DNA of 37,647 nt from Pseudomonadota bacterium (GTDB lineage: Bacteria; Pseudomonadota; Alphaproteobacteria; G022571365). The notes beneath the pieces are model-generated. The model was not told the origin of the DNA. It ran no database searches and saw nothing but the letters and a program-made list of their open reading frames with translations. Below are positions 1 through 9,391 of the stretch, one piece after another. The position numbers and the translations under genes are program-made. The stretch lies in NCBI GenBank assembly GCA_022571365.1, contig JACZXZ010000016.1, positions 1 through 37,647 of the forward strand, given 5' to 3'. Numbering within the stretch: position 1 is the first letter of the stretch; each line of letters starts with the position of its first letter.

Positions 1-1
1 C

Positions 2-607
2 GCCGCCGGCCGCACCGACGCCGGGGTGCATGCGCTGGGCCAGGTCGCCCATTTCGACTTGGCGAAGCAGGCCGACCCGGACACCGTGCGCAATGCCCTC
101 AACTTCCATCTCAAACCCGCGGCGGTCGCGGTGCTCAAGGCCGAGCCCGTGAGCGACCGCTTCCACGCCCGGCGGTCGGCGCGCCGGCGCAGCTATCTCT
201 ACCGCATCGTCAACCGCCGGGCACCCCTGGCGCTCGACCGGGGCCGGGCCTGGCAGGTGGCGGCACCGCTCGACGCCGAGGCCATGCACCGGGCGGCGCA
301 GGTGCTGGTGGGCCGCCACGACTTCACCACCTTCCGCGCCAGCCTGTGCCAGGCGGCCTCGCCGGTAAAGACTCTCGACGTCCTGGATGTCGGGCGCGAT
401 GGGGCGGAGATTCGGGTCACCGCGCGGGCGCGCTCGTTCCTGCACCATCAGGTGCGCAGCATGGTCGGCAGCTTGAAGCTGGTCGGCGAGGGCAAGTGGT
501 CGGTCGAGGATGTGGCCGCCGCGCTCGCCGCCCGCGACCGCGCCCGCGCCGGGCCGACCGCACCGGCGGAGGGACTCTATCTGGTCGAGGTCGCCTATCA
601 GGTTTAG
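2..607 (+). CDS. truA: tRNA pseudouridine(38-40) synthase TruA, 5'-truncated by the window edge
   Basis: TruA isomerises uridines 38-40 of the tRNA anticodon arm to pseudouridine in the cytoplasm. The visible protein opens in the family's catalytic motif GRTDAGVHA, whose Asp (about base 16) is the nucleophile, so roughly the first 50 residues lie outside the window. Further family signatures are the RRSYLYRI segment, the 'HDFTTFRAS' segment and the C-terminal '[11 protein letters not shown]' helix. The frame is open from the first bases to TAG at 605-607. Its 3' end overlaps the convergent membrane-protein gene by 4 bp, leaving no room for a separate terminator. Identity is secure; only the start is missing. 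Confidence 0.95.
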   Translation, partial: AAGRTDAGVHALGQVAHFDLAKQADPDTVRNALNFHLKPAAVAVLKAEPVSDRFHARRSARRRSYLYRIVNRRAPLALDRGRAWQVAAPLDAEAMHRAAQVLVGRHDFTTFRASLCQAASPVKTLDVLDVGRDGAEIRVTARARSFLHHQVRSMVGSLKLVGEGKWSVEDVAAALAARDRARAGPTAPAEGLYLVEVAYQV

Positions 608-1188
608 GTTCCGGCGCCGGGACGGATCATGTTGCCGGCAATCAAGCCGATGACGCCTCCGAGAACGAGGTCGAGGAGGACCAGCCCGACCGCCACTATG
701 GCTGTGACGCCGAGCGCCGTCTTGGCGATGAACCACTGGTAGAACAGGATGGCGACCATCACCATGAAGCCGAGAGTCTCGCCCAAACGAGAGGGCACCA
801 GACCTCCGACCGAGGCTGCCGCGGCCGGCAGCAACAACCCTATCTGCAGCACCTGCGCCCAGTTATAGGCGACGATGTAGCCGATATATTCCTCGCTTCG
901 GTCGATCGCCCGGGCGAGGTAGAACACCGCCAGGGGAAAGGCGACCCAGCCGATGACATAGGCGATGCCATCGACCAGGGCGATTCTCAGCCAGCTCACG
1001 CCCGCAGGGCCCTCGCCCGGGTGCAGCAGCAGCAGGATGATATAGCCGGGGGCGACCACCGCCGCGGCGTAGAAGGAGCGCCAGAAGCCCTCGATGGTGG
1101 CCTCGAAATAGGCCATTCCGTGCCGGTCCAGGCGGGCCAGGCGGTAGGCCCCGTAGAGGGCGTATGCGAACTCGCGGGCGCTCAGCAC
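604..1188 (-). CDS. Conserved multi-pass membrane protein of unknown function
   Basis: A 194-residue hydrophobic protein with about four or five apparent membrane segments (near residues 38-55, 68-92, 103-128, 136-155 and 160-185). It resembles small uncharacterised, Yip1-like alphaproteobacterial membrane proteins; no catalytic motif was seen. The start is GTG at 1186-1188, only 7 bases downstream of the dapE stop, so it is probably translated as the last gene of the leftward rpmH-dapE run. A role in the envelope is only an inference from this position and from its hydrophobicity. Confidence 0.75.
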   Translation of the reverse strand: MLSAREFAYALYGAYRLARLDRHGMAYFEATIEGFWRSFYAAAVVAPGYIILLLLHPGEGPAGVSWLRIALVDGIAYVIGWVAFPLAVFYLARAIDRSEEYIGYIVAYNWAQVLQIGLLLPAAAASVGGLVPSRLGETLGFMVMVAILFYQWFIAKTALGVTAIVAVGLVLLDLVLGGVIGLIAGNMIRPGAGT

Positions 1189-1195
1189 GGCCCCA

Positions 1196-2368
1196 TCACC
1201 GAGGGCTGAAGAAGGCGTCGAGGACCGCCTTGTAGACCTCGGTCAGGGCTTGCAGGTCCCCGACGGCGGCGCGCTCGTCCACCTTGTGCATGGTCTCACC
1301 CACCAGGCCGAACTCGGCCACCGGGCAATGGTCCTTGATGAAACGGGCATCCGAGGTGCCGCCGGTGGTGCCGAGCTCCGGCCGCGTGCCCAACACCCGT
1401 TCCACGGCGTCGGCGACAAGCTCGCTCAGCGCGCCCGGCGGCGTGAGGAAGGCCTCGCCCGAGACCTGGATATCCAGGTCGTAGCGCCCGCCCACCTCAT
1501 CGAATCGCTCCCTGAGCCAGCGCTCGAGGCTGTCCGAGCTGTGGCGGTCGTTGAAACGAATGTTGAAGGCGGCCTCGGCCCTGGCCGGAATCACGTTGGT
1601 CGCCGGGTTGCCGACATCCACGCTCGTCACCTCGAGGCTCGAGGGCTGGAAGTGGTCCGTGCCCTGGTCCAACTCGGCCCCGGTGACGCCGGCGAGCATG
1701 GCCATGAGCCTGGGGATCGGGTTGTCGGCGAGGTCGGGATAGGCGGTGTGGCCCTGGGTGCCGTAGACCGTGAGCCGGCCGCTCAGGCTCCCGCGCCGGC
1801 CGATCTTGATCATCTCGCCGAGGCGCGTCGGATTGGTCGGCTCGCCCACCAGGCAGGCCTCGAGCCGCTCGCCCCGCGCCTCGAGCCACTCGAGCACCTT
1901 GGCCGTGCCGTTGATGGCCGGCCCCTCCTCGTCGCCGGTGATCAAGAGGCTGATGGAGCCCCCGAAGGCCCCCGCCCGGTCATCGAGAAAACCGGCCGCG
2001 GCGGCGGTGAAGCAGGCGATGGCCCCCTTCATGTCGACGGTGCCGCGGCCGTACACGGCGCCGTCGATGACCTCCGCGCCGAAGGGATCGACGGTCCAGG
2101 CCGCCACGTCCCCGGGCGGCACCACGTCGGTGTGGCCGGCGAAGCAAAAGTGGGGCGATTCCGTGCCGATGCGGGCGTAAAGGTTGTCGATCCGGTCGCT
2201 GCCGGGCGCCGCGAAGGGGAGCCTGTGGCAGACAAAGCCGAGCCCTTCAAGGGCCTCTTGGAGCACGTCGAGGGTGCCGGCGTCCGCCGGCGTCACGCTG
2301 GGGCAGCGCACGAGCGCCCGGGTGAGTTCCAGCGCGTCGATTCGGGGAGGGCTGTCGGCGGCGGTCAC
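1196..2368 (-). CDS. dapE: Succinyl-diaminopimelate desuccinylase
   Basis: DapE hydrolyses N-succinyl-LL-2,6-diaminopimelate to LL-DAP and succinate, the deacylation step of the succinylase branch of lysine and peptidoglycan synthesis. The 390-residue length is normal. Zinc-hydrolase (M20) signatures are visible: [12 protein letters not shown] with the metal-binding His near residue 78, GRGTVDMKG with the bridging Asp, and ITGDEEGPA with the catalytic Glu pair. Near the C terminus are GGTSDARF and a '[12 protein letters not shown]' segment carrying the last His ligand. The start is GTG at 2366-2368 and overlaps the dapD stop by 4 bases (GTGA), which implies translational coupling to the preceding pathway gene. 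Confidence 0.95.
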   Translation of the reverse strand: MTAADSPPRIDALELTRALVRCPSVTPADAGTLDVLQEALEGLGFVCHRLPFAAPGSDRIDNLYARIGTESPHFCFAGHTDVVPPGDVAAWTVDPFGAEVIDGAVYGRGTVDMKGAIACFTAAAAGFLDDRAGAFGGSISLLITGDEEGPAINGTAKVLEWLEARGERLEACLVGEPTNPTRLGEMIKIGRRGSLSGRLTVYGTQGHTAYPDLADNPIPRLMAMLAGVTGAELDQGTDHFQPSSLEVTSVDVGNPATNVIPARAEAAFNIRFNDRHSSDSLERWLRERFDEVGGRYDLDIQVSGEAFLTPPGALSELVADAVERVLGTRPELGTTGGTSDARFIKDHCPVAEFGLVGETMHKVDERAAVGDLQALTEVYKAVLDAFFSPR

Positions 2369-3222
2369 GCGCGCAGGAGCTCGTTGATCGAGGTCTTCGC
2401 CCGCGTCCTCTCGTCAACCTTCTTGACGATGACGGCGCAGTAGAGGCTCGGGCCCGGGCTGCCGTCGGCGAGCGGCTTGCCGGGCAGCGTCCCGGGCACC
2501 AACACCGAATAGGCCGGCACGCGGCCGCGGCTGACCTCGCCGGTCTCCCGGTCGACGATCTTGGTCGAGGCGCCGATGTAGAGCCCCATGGACAGCACCG
2601 CGCCGGTCTCGACGATGACCCCTTCGGCGACCTCGCTGCGGGCGCCGATGAAGCAGTTGTCCTCGATGATCACGGGATCGGCCTGCAGCGGCTCGAGCAC
2701 GCCGCCGATCCCGGCGCCCCCCGAGATGTGGCAATTCTTGCCAACCTGCGCACAGGAGCCGACCGTGGCCCAGCTGTCAATCATGGTGCCGCTGCCGACA
2801 TAGGCCCCCAGGTTGACGAAGCACGGCATCAGCACGACTCCCGGCGCGATGTAGGCGGAGTGGCGCACCACGCAGGTAGGTACGGCCCGGAAACCGGCGG
2901 CGCGGAACCGGGCGTCGTCCCAGCCGGCGAACTTGGAGGGCACCTTGTCGAACCACGCCGCCTGGCCGCGCACCGCATCCCCGGGGCCGCCGGAAATCGG
3001 CGTCATGTCGTTCAGGCGGAAGGACAGAAGCACCGCCTTCTTGAGCCAATGGTTGACCCGCCAGCGACCGTCGATTTTCTCGGCGACCCTCAAGCGCCCC
3101 GAATCGAGCGCCTCCAGGGCCGCCTCGACCGCCTCGCGGACCGCACCTTTGGTGGCCGGCGTGATGGCCTCCCGCTCTTTCCAGGCGGCGTCGATGGTGG
3201 TCTGGAGATCGGCATCGGTCAT
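2365..3222 (-). CDS. dapD: 2,3,4,5-tetrahydropyridine-2,6-dicarboxylate N-succinyltransferase
   Basis: DapD transfers succinyl from succinyl-CoA to tetrahydrodipicolinate, upstream of DapE. The protein is 285 residues from the ATG at 3220-3222 ([10 protein letters not shown]), the family length; a longer upstream reading is possible but would add an atypical Arg/Pro-rich leader. The centre and C-terminal half show the left-handed beta-helix hexapeptide pattern ([20 protein letters not shown], then [13 protein letters not shown]), ending in a '[18 protein letters not shown]' tail. The N-terminal helical domain carries the [26 protein letters not shown] pattern in part. It is coupled to dapE by a 4-base overlap. 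Confidence 0.95.
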   Translation of the reverse strand: MTDADLQTTIDAAWKEREAITPATKGAVREAVEAALEALDSGRLRVAEKIDGRWRVNHWLKKAVLLSFRLNDMTPISGGPGDAVRGQAAWFDKVPSKFAGWDDARFRAAGFRAVPTCVVRHSAYIAPGVVLMPCFVNLGAYVGSGTMIDSWATVGSCAQVGKNCHISGGAGIGGVLEPLQADPVIIEDNCFIGARSEVAEGVIVETGAVLSMGLYIGASTKIVDRETGEVSRGRVPAYSVLVPGTLPGKPLADGSPGPSLYCAVIVKKVDERTRAKTSINELLRA

Positions 3223-3265
3223 CGGTGATTTCGACGCCGAACATGGGCCGGCTTGAACCTCCCTG

Positions 3266-3988
3266 TCAACACGGGGCCAGTCGGCCAGCTCCGCCCCGCT
3301 CCGCGGCCGCCGCCTCGAGCCAGGCGACCAGGTCGTCGGCGACGTGATGGATGTAATCGCGGTCGGCGCCGGCGTCATCCACACCGTTCCTGACCCACAC
3401 CGTGGTCATGCCGAGGGCCGCGGCCGGCTTCAGGTGGCGCGCGATGTCCTCGAAGAGCACGGTCGTCCGCGGCTCCAGGCGGTGCCGGCTAACCAGCCGC
3501 TCGTAGGCCTCGGGCTCGGGCTTGGGCACGTAGCCGGCGGCGGCGGCGTCGAACACCTCCTGGAAGTGCCGGCGCACGCCGAGCCGCTCCATCACCCGCT
3601 CGGCATGGCTGAGCGAGGCGTTGGTGAAGATCAGCTTGCGCCCCTCGATTCGGCCGAGCGCCCGGTCGAGCGCCGGGCTCTCGGGCAGCACGCTGTGGTC
3701 GATGGCGTGCACGTAGTCGAGAAAGATCTCAGGGTCGAGGCCGTGCTCGACCATGAGCCCGCGCAGGGTGCTGCGGTGGGCCTGAATGTAGGTCTGCTGC
3801 ACCTCTCGCGCCTCGGCCGGATCGACGCCGAGGAAATTCGAGAGGAACGCGTTGATGCGCCGGTTGATCTGGGCGAACAGATCACACGAGGCCGGATAGA
3901 GCGTGTTGTCAAGGTCGAAGACCCAGGCCTCGACCTGTCCAAGGCGCGCCCGTCCGGCGTTCAGGCTCGAGTCGTGTCTCCCGCTCAT
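3266..3988 (-). CDS. HAD-superfamily pyrimidine 5'-nucleotidase (SDT1-like)
   Basis: A 240-residue haloacid-dehalogenase-fold phosphatase. Motif I is [10 protein letters not shown] near residue 22, with the nucleophile Asp and the acid/base Asp. Motif II is the 'LIFTNAS' segment, motif III the Lys in VPKPEPEAY, and motif IV the LFEDIARHL acidic pair. The DNTLYP signature and the helical cap match the alphaproteobacterial 'pyrimidine 5-nucleotidase' (SDT1/PHM8-like) family, which dephosphorylates nucleotides or other small phosphates; the true substrate cannot be read from sequence. I chose the ATG at 3986-3988 over an upstream one because the added N-terminus looks non-coding. It sits between argB and dapD, so it is probably cotranscribed. 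Confidence 0.85.
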   Translation of the reverse strand: MSGRHDSSLNAGRARLGQVEAWVFDLDNTLYPASCDLFAQINRRINAFLSNFLGVDPAEAREVQQTYIQAHRSTLRGLMVEHGLDPEIFLDYVHAIDHSVLPESPALDRALGRIEGRKLIFTNASLSHAERVMERLGVRRHFQEVFDAAAAGYVPKPEPEAYERLVSRHRLEPRTTVLFEDIARHLKPAAALGMTTVWVRNGVDDAGADRDYIHHVADDLVAWLEAAAAERGGAGRLAPC

Positions 3989-4076
3989 GGCCTGAAACGC
4001 AGGACCGCGGCAGGCCCGAGGCGCCTCCCCCGAGACCCGCCCACATTCTGCCGCTCCGGCGCGTGATCGACCAACA

Positions 4077-4985
4077 CTAGCCTGCACAGATCATGGTGCC
4101 GACGCCGTGTTTGGTGAAGACCTCTAAGAGCAGGGCGTGCGGCACGCGGCCGTCGAGGATGACGGCTGCTTCGACCTCTTTCTCGACGGCGGCGATGCAG
4201 GTTTCCACCTTGGGGATCATGCCCCCGCTGATGGTGCCGTCCTGGAGATGGGCGCGGACCTGATCCACCGTCATCTTGGATATAAGCTCCTGGGCCTTGT
4301 CGAGGACACCGATCACGTCGGTCAACAGATAAAACCGTATTGCGCCGGTCGCCGAGGCAATCGCGCCGGCCACGGTGTCCGCGTTGATGTTGTAAGTTTC
4401 GCCGCGCGGACCGGCCCCGATGGGGGCGATGACCGGGATCATGTCGGAGTCGGCAAAACTGTCGAGGATATGAGGGTCGACGCGCTCGGGTTCGCCCACG
4501 AAGCCGAGGTCGAGGACACTCTCGATGTTGGAGTCGGGATCGCGCCGGGTGCGCCGAAGCTTGCGCGCCCGGATCAGGTCGCCGTCCTTGCCCGACAGCC
4601 CGACCGCCTTGCCGCCCGCCGCGCTGATGGCCGCAACGATCTGTTTGTTGATCGCCCCCGATAACACCATCTCGACGATCCCCACCGTTTCGCTGTCGGT
4701 CACGCGCAGGCCGTCGACAAAGGAGCTCTTGACCTTCATCCGCTCCAGCATCTGGCCGATCTGCGGTCCGCCGCCGTGCACCACGATAGGGTTGATGCCG
4801 ACCTGCTTGAGAAGCACGATGTCGTTCGCGAAGGCCGAGGTCAGCTTCGCGTCGCCCATGGCGTGACCGCCGTATTTGATAACCAAGGTTTTGCCGGAAA
4901 AGCGGCGCAGATACGGCAATGCCTCGACCAGAGTACGCGCGGTGCGCAGCCAGTGTTTGGTCGCCTGGATATCCTTCTCGCCCAT
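4077..4985 (-). CDS. argB: Acetylglutamate kinase
   Basis: ArgB phosphorylates N-acetyl-L-glutamate with ATP, the second and often controlling step of arginine synthesis. The protein is 302 residues from ATG 4983-4985. Amino-acid-kinase motifs are the KYGGHAM phosphate-binding stretch near residue 37, [10 protein letters not shown] near 70, and the C-terminal '[10 protein letters not shown]' region. The N-terminal extension ([20 protein letters not shown]) is the mobile helix typical of hexameric, arginine-inhibited kinases, so feedback inhibition is likely. It lies 19 bases downstream of engB, in the leftward run. Confidence 0.95.
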   Translation of the reverse strand: MGEKDIQATKHWLRTARTLVEALPYLRRFSGKTLVIKYGGHAMGDAKLTSAFANDIVLLKQVGINPIVVHGGGPQIGQMLERMKVKSSFVDGLRVTDSETVGIVEMVLSGAINKQIVAAISAAGGKAVGLSGKDGDLIRARKLRRTRRDPDSNIESVLDLGFVGEPERVDPHILDSFADSDMIPVIAPIGAGPRGETYNINADTVAGAIASATGAIRFYLLTDVIGVLDKAQELISKMTVDQVRAHLQDGTISGGMIPKVETCIAAVEKEVEAAVILDGRVPHALLLEVFTKHGVGTMICAG

Positions 4986-5004
4986 GGGGCGCACTCTAGC
5001 GGAA

Positions 5005-5682
5005 TCAGGCGGGAGCCACCAGCGCGGCAAGGTCGGCGCGCAGCTCGGCGAGGCCGCAATGGTCGGCGGCGCTGGTTATCAGGACTTCGGGATGGGCGGC
5101 GGTGTACCCGGCCACCGTCTCCCGCAAGACGCCGAGCCGGTCTTGAAGCTCAGGCTCCTTCACCTTGTCGGACTTGGTCAGGATGATCTGATAGGACACG
5201 GCGGCGACGTCGAGCATTTCCATCATCGCGCGGTCCGCGGCCTTGAGGCCGTGGCGGGCGTCGATCAACAGACATAGACGGCGTAAGCTCGGCCGATCCC
5301 TGAGATAGGCGTCAATGAGCCTGGTCCAGTCTCGGACCCTGTGCTTGGGCGCCCGGACGAAGCCATAGCCCGGCAGATCCGCGAGCATCAGCCGGCCGCC
5401 CAGGTTGAAGAAGTTGATCTGCTGCGTGCGCCCCGGCGTGTTCGAGGTGCGCGCCAGCGCCCGGCGCCCGGTCAGGGCGTTCAAGAGGCTGGACTTGCCG
5501 ACGTTGGAGCGGCCGGCGAAGGCCACCTCCGGCAGCCCGCCCGGCGGCAGCTGATCCAGGCTGGCGATGCCGATGACGAAGGCGCAGTCCTGGGCGAACA
5601 GCCAGCGGCCGAATTCCAGGGCGTCTGCGCCGGGCCCTTCGCCTCCCTCGGCGGGCGGGGCGCGGTCGCGCGAGGGGGTCAT
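5005..5682 (-). CDS. engB: Ribosome-biogenesis GTP-binding protein EngB/YihA
   Basis: EngB (YsxC/YihA) is a small essential GTPase needed for 50S subunit assembly. The protein is 225 residues from ATG 5680-5682. G1 is [10 protein letters not shown]2 the 'NTPGRTQ' stretch, G3 DLPGYGF and G4 TKSDK, all in the expected order. The N-terminal 40 residues (Pro/Gly/Glu-rich, then [14 protein letters not shown]) are longer than in enterobacteria but usual for alphaproteobacteria. The start lies 8 bases past the yidC stop, so coupling is probable. Confidence 0.95.
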   Translation of the reverse strand: MTPSRDRAPPAEGGEGPGADALEFGRWLFAQDCAFVIGIASLDQLPPGGLPEVAFAGRSNVGKSSLLNALTGRRALARTSNTPGRTQQINFFNLGGRLMLADLPGYGFVRAPKHRVRDWTRLIDAYLRDRPSLRRLCLLIDARHGLKAADRAMMEMLDVAAVSYQIILTKSDKVKEPELQDRLGVLRETVAGYTAAHPEVLITSAADHCGLAELRADLAALVAPA

Positions 5683-5690
5683 ACCCGGCC

Positions 5691-7490
5691 CTAGCTTGGG
5701 CGGAAGGCGCCCGCACGCTTCATGATCATCCACTGTTGCGCCATGGACAGCAAATTGTTCCAGGCCCAGTAGATCACGAGTCCGACCGGGAACCGGGCGA
5801 GGATGAAGGTGAAGACGAACGGAAGAATCGCGAACAGTTTCGCCTGGACCGGGTCGGCCGGCTGCGGGTTGAGCTTCATCTGCAGGTACATGGTCACCCC
5901 CATAATGATCGGCCACACGCCGATATTAATCGCCGCGATCATTCCGGACGGTTCCCAATCAAACAGACCGAACAACGTCAACAGGCCCAGGGGGTCGGGC
6001 GCCGCCAGGTCCTTGACCCAGCCGAAGAACGGCGCCTGGCGCATTTCGATGGTGACGAACAGCACGATGTAGAGGGAGAAGAAGACGGGAATCTGAATCA
6101 GGACGGGCAGACAGCCGGAGACGGGATTGGCCTTTTCCCGCTTGTAAAGCGCCATCAGCTCCTGGTTCATCTTCTGCTTGTCGTCCTTGAAACGCTCGCG
6201 GATTTTTACCATTTTCGGCTGCAGCTTCTTCATCCGGCTCATCGCCCGGTAGGACCTGTTGGCCAGCGGGAAGAACACGATCTTGATGATCACGGTCAGC
6301 AAGAGAATGGCGAGGCCGTAATTGCCCAACAGCCCGTAAAAGAACAAAAGCACCTTGTGGAGCGGGATGGTCAGGAAATAGAACTTGGTGAAATCGATGG
6401 CCATGTGGAAGCGTTCGACGCCCAGCTCGTCCGCATAGCCCTCGAGGACACGGACCTCCTTGGCGCCGGCGAACAGATAGCTGGTCGTCTGAATCGCGGT
6501 GCCGGGAGCCAGGACCTGCCCGCCCTGCTCCACATAGTCGACCTGGTATTTGTCGATGCCTTGACCGGGGTTGCGGTAAGTAAAACGCGCCTCGAACGCG
6601 CTTCCCTGGTCCGGCACCAGGGCAACCAGCCAGTATTGATCCTTGATACCGATCCAGCCCCCGACGCTGGTCTCCTGGATCTGCCCCTCTCCCTGCACGT
6701 TTAGGCACGAGAACCAACATGTCTCGTCGTCGTAATAGGCCTCCTTGAGCGTTCCGTTGAGGACCCCGACCGGCCCTTCATGCATGAACCACCAGGGGCT
6801 GACCTTGGGCGTGCCGGTGCGCGAGATGCGGCCGTAGGGGAACAGGGTGACCGAGGCCACCCCGGTGTTTTCGACTCGTTGGGTAACGGTGAACAGGTAG
6901 TTCTCGTCGACTTCATAGCTCTGGATGAACGTGAGGCCCTGGCCGTTGTCCCAGGTGAGGGTCACGGGTTGATAGAGCCCTAGAATCTCGCCGTCAGCCT
7001 GCCATACCGTGTCGGCCCGAGGCAGAACCACCGAGGGATCGGCGGCGGCCCAGCCAAAGTCGGCGAAGTAGGCATCGGGTGCCTCCGACGGGGAAAGCAG
7101 GATGATTTCCGGGCTGTCGGGCGCCACGGTAACGCGATAGTCGATGAGCGACAGATCGTCGATGCGCGCTCCGGTGAGCGAGATCGATCCCTCCAGCCGG
7201 GGCGAGGCAATCGCCACCCTGGGGCCGGCCTCCAGAAGCGCCGCGCGATCCATCGCAGGCCCCGGTTCGGCACCGGCCGTCGTCGGGGCAGCCGGCAGGG
7301 CGTCGGCCGGAGTCGGCGCGGCCGGCTGCCCGGTCCCGGCGGTGGGCCGTTCGCCGACCTGCTGTTCCACGGCCTGCTGCTGGCGCGCCCTCTCCCGTTC
7401 GACCCGGGGCACGTCATAGAGGAAACTCCACGCCAGAATAACCACGAGCGACAGGGCGATCGCGATGACCAAGTTGCGCTGGTCGATCAT
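5691..7490 (-). CDS. yidC: Membrane protein insertase YidC
   Basis: YidC inserts and folds inner-membrane proteins alone or with SecYEG. The protein is 599 residues. The N-terminal membrane anchor (residues 1-25, 'NLVIAIALSLVVILAWSFLY') is followed by an Ala/Pro-rich linker (about 30-80), the large periplasmic beta-sandwich domain, and the conserved five-segment core from about residue 365 to the end. The core includes the LLGNYGLAILLLTVIIK segment and the cytoplasmic hairpin 'MKKLQPKMVKIRERFKDD'. The C-terminal SMAQQWMIMKR is typical. Preceded by yidD and followed by engB in the same direction, as in many proteobacteria. Confidence 0.96.
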   Translation of the reverse strand: MIDQRNLVIAIALSLVVILAWSFLYDVPRVERERARQQQAVEQQVGERPTAGTGQPAAPTPADALPAAPTTAGAEPGPAMDRAALLEAGPRVAIASPRLEGSISLTGARIDDLSLIDYRVTVAPDSPEIILLSPSEAPDAYFADFGWAAADPSVVLPRADTVWQADGEILGLYQPVTLTWDNGQGLTFIQSYEVDENYLFTVTQRVENTGVASVTLFPYGRISRTGTPKVSPWWFMHEGPVGVLNGTLKEAYYDDETCWFSCLNVQGEGQIQETSVGGWIGIKDQYWLVALVPDQGSAFEARFTYRNPGQGIDKYQVDYVEQGGQVLAPGTAIQTTSYLFAGAKEVRVLEGYADELGVERFHMAIDFTKFYFLTIPLHKVLLFFYGLLGNYGLAILLLTVIIKIVFFPLANRSYRAMSRMKKLQPKMVKIRERFKDDKQKMNQELMALYKREKANPVSGCLPVLIQIPVFFSLYIVLFVTIEMRQAPFFGWVKDLAAPDPLGLLTLFGLFDWEPSGMIAAINIGVWPIIMGVTMYLQMKLNPQPADPVQAKLFAILPFVFTFILARFPVGLVIYWAWNNLLSMAQQWMIMKRAGAFRPS

Positions 7491-7523
7491 GGACCTGGCA
7501 CCGCTGCCGAACCCCGCTGCCGA

Positions 7524-7784
7524 TCAGAGGCCATGCCGGCTGCGGGCGACGCGGCCGGCAACGCGGTCGGGGACCGGGTCGTAGCCCATGCCGCCCCAGG
7601 GATGGCAGCGCAAGAGCCGTCTCACCGAAAGCCAACCGCCTCGGAGCGCGCCGTGGTGGGCCACCGCTTGGCGCGCGTATTCCGCGCAACTCGGCGCGAA
7701 TCGGCAGCTCGGCGCCAGCACCGGAGAGATCACAAGCTGATAGGCGCGGATCAGAACGCACAATATCCGGCTCATCGCGCTCAT
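7524..7784 (-). CDS. yidD: Membrane protein insertion efficiency factor YidD
   Basis: YidD is a small membrane-associated protein that improves YidC-dependent insertion. The 86-residue product has the family pattern: an amphipathic '[26 protein letters not shown]' type N-terminal region with its paired cysteines, then the '[29 protein letters not shown]' type block. The ATG at 7782-7784 overlaps the rnpA stop in an ATGA arrangement; a second ATG three codons in is also possible. The order rpmH-rnpA-yidD-yidC is the classical one. Confidence 0.93.
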   Translation of the reverse strand: MSAMSRILCVLIRAYQLVISPVLAPSCRFAPSCAEYARQAVAHHGALRGGWLSVRRLLRCHPWGGMGYDPVPDRVAGRVARSRHGL

Positions 7785-8203
7785 CCGGTGGGGTCCCCTT
7801 TCTCTTTTCCGGCAAGCTCACTGCCGCCGTCATCGCCGTTGCGATAGGCGCCGAGACCGCGCAAGGCGGCCTCCAGATCACCGGCCAGCGCGGCGAACGG
7901 ACGGTTTACCGTCTCCGCCCGGGCGATCAGCACATAATCCTGGCCCGGCATGGCGTGCCCGGGCATGACCCTGTCGGCAACCGCGCGCAGGCGCCGCCGC
8001 GCCCGGTTGCGCACCACCGCCTGCCCCACTTTGCGGGTCACCGTGAGGCCGACGCGGAACTCCACGTTCTTTGCCTCTCCCCCGCCGGTGGACCCGTGGC
8101 GCCGCGCCTGCAAAATCAATCCCGGGGTCACCCACTTGCGCCCGCTGCCGGCGACCCGAAGAAAGTCCGGGCGCCGCTTCAGACGCCCGACCGCCAATCG
8201 CAT
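7781..8203 (-). CDS. rnpA: Ribonuclease P protein component
   Basis: RnpA is the protein cofactor of RNase P, which matures tRNA 5' ends. The 140-residue, strongly basic product begins [19 protein letters not shown] and contains the signature RNR-like block '[19 protein letters not shown]' near residues 55-75, which contacts the RNA subunit. The C-terminal 20 residues are Asp/Gly-rich and not conserved in the family. ATG at 8201-8203 lies only 3 bases downstream of the rpmH stop, so translation is almost certainly coupled. Confidence 0.93.
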   Translation of the reverse strand: MRLAVGRLKRRPDFLRVAGSGRKWVTPGLILQARRHGSTGGGEAKNVEFRVGLTVTRKVGQAVVRNRARRRLRAVADRVMPGHAMPGQDYVLIARAETVNRPFAALAGDLEAALRGLGAYRNGDDGGSELAGKEKGDPTG

Positions 8204-8206
8204 GGT

Positions 8207-8341
8207 TCAGGCCGAGAGGCGCTTGCGACGCTTGGCTCGGCGCCGGGCCAGCACCCTGCGGCCGGCGACGGTCGCCATGCGGGCGCGAAAACCATGGCGA
8301 CGCTTGCGCACGATGACACTCGGCTGGAAGGTGCGTTTCAC
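8207..8341 (-). CDS. rpmH: Large ribosomal subunit protein bL34
   Basis: A 44-residue, highly basic protein beginning [18 protein letters not shown] and ending [12 protein letters not shown]. This matches bL34 end to end, including the TFQPS start and the GFRARMAT segment. The start codon is GTG (8339-8341 on the minus strand), not ATG; no ATG is available upstream in frame that would preserve the family's N terminus. It is the first gene of the leftward run, with a good promoter 41 bases upstream. Confidence 0.95.
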   Translation of the reverse strand: MKRTFQPSVIVRKRRHGFRARMATVAGRRVLARRRAKRRKRLSA

Positions 8342-8381
8342 GACCGACCTCCGTCGCGCGGATCGTCAAGAACGGGCTCGG

Positions 8382-8410
8382 TGTATAAGTGCTCGAATCG
8401 TCGAAGTCAA
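8382..8410 (-). promoter_or_regulatory. Sigma-70 type promoter of the rpmH-rnpA-yidD-yidC gene run
   Basis: On the minus strand there is TTGACT (8405-8410), a 17-base spacer and TATACA (8382-8387). This is near-consensus, with ideal spacing. The inferred transcription start is near 8375, giving a leader of about 35 bases before the rpmH GTG. Its strength fits a ribosomal-protein promoter. Confidence 0.8.
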
Positions 8411-8491
8411 TGAGGGTGCCCGGCCGAGGACGCACGCCGGCCTCGGGTTCACATCATAGTGAACAACGGTGAATGGCGGACGGCCGAGGCA

Positions 8492-8506
8492 GCTATTATT
8501 AATAGC
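8492..8506. promoter_or_regulatory. 15-bp palindrome, possible operator upstream of the VTT-flavoprotein pair
   Basis: GCTATTATTAATAGC is a perfect 7+1+7 inverted repeat, strikingly AT-rich for this GC-rich region. It sits between the divergent rpmH promoter and the rightward gene at 8636. This would suit a helix-turn-helix repressor dimer, but no regulator gene is adjacent. Apart from this and the rpmH promoter I see nothing else in the 8342-8635 gap. Confidence 0.35.
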
Positions 8507-8635
8507 CAGCCACTCGTTCGCTCGGTTTGCGGCACGCGACAGCGGCTAAAGGGCGAGACGAGGCGCAATGAATGATGTGGCATATCCTCGCCCCGGGATA
8601 AACTGGAACCCGGTGAAATTGAACAAACCGGAGGA

Positions 8636-9391
8636 ATGACAGGATTGGATCAGGTGACGGAAATAAAGAAGTCCTTTTCGCTCGTTCGGCTGTTGCCTCT
8701 GATTGTGCTGGCCGCGGGTCTCGTTGCGTTTTTCGCGTTTGGTCTCGACCGCTACCTGGATTTTGGGATGCTGCGAGAAAACCGCGGGGTGCTTCTCGCG
8801 TGGGTGTCGGACCAGGGCCTTCTGGCCGGTCTTGTGTTCATGGCGGGTTATGCGGTCGCGGTGGCGTCTTCGGTGCCCGGCGGGGCGATAATGACGATCG
8901 CCGGTGGGTTCCTGTTCGGCCCCGTGATCGCCAGCATCTATGTAGTGGTGGGGGCGACGGCGGGGGCGACGGTCCTGTTTCTCGCGGCCAAGACGGGACT
9001 GGGCGACGCGCTGCGGGCCAGGGCCGGGCCGAGCCTCAAGAAAATGGAGGCGGGCTTCCGGGACAACGCCTTGAACTATCTTCTGGTGTTGAGATTGGTG
9101 CCGATCTTTCCCTTCTGGCTGGTCAACCTGGTGCCGGCGTTTCTGGGCGTGCCGCTTAGAACTTACGTCATCGCGACGTTCATCGGGATCATCCCGGGGG
9201 CATTCGTCTATGCGAGCCTCGGCAACGGCCTAGGCGCCCTGTTTAACGCCGGTGAGTCGCCCGACCTGGATATCATCTTCCAGCCGGAAATCCTGCTCCC
9301 CATCCTGGGCCTGGCGGTGCTCGCCCTGGTCCCAGTGGTGTACAGGAGGTACAAGCTGCGCAAGGCCCGAGGCGAGCAAAGCGGTTCATGA
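8636..9391 (+). CDS. TVP38/TMEM64 (VTT-domain) membrane protein
   Basis: A 251-residue inner-membrane protein of the VTT/DedA-like group. It has a hydrophobic segment near residues 20-42 and the VTT core from about 60 to 200. The core includes 'GGAIMTIAGGFLFGPVIASIY', a Gly-rich re-entrant-type segment, and the 'LLVLRLVPIFPFWLVNLVPA' block with the conserved R-x-x-P-x-x-P pattern. The function of such bacterial proteins is unsettled; lipid scrambling or transport is proposed for relatives. The ATG at 8636 has GGAGG only 1-2 bases upstream, which is too close, so the in-frame GTG at 8654 is a serious alternative start. Its stop overlaps the next gene's start (ATGA), so the two are coupled. Confidence 0.85.
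   Translation: MTGLDQVTEIKKSFSLVRLLPLIVLAAGLVAFFAFGLDRYLDFGMLRENRGVLLAWVSDQGLLAGLVFMAGYAVAVASSVPGGAIMTIAGGFLFGPVIASIYVVVGATAGATVLFLAAKTGLGDALRARAGPSLKKMEAGFRDNALNYLLVLRLVPIFPFWLVNLVPAFLGVPLRTYVIATFIGIIPGAFVYASLGNGLGALFNAGESPDLDIIFQPEILLPILGLAVLALVPVVYRRYKLRKARGEQSGS

Noticed and set aside
8342-8635. Replication origin next to rpmH-rnpA
   Set aside because: No dnaA gene or TTATCCACA-type boxes are visible; the run is only the usual rpmH cluster.
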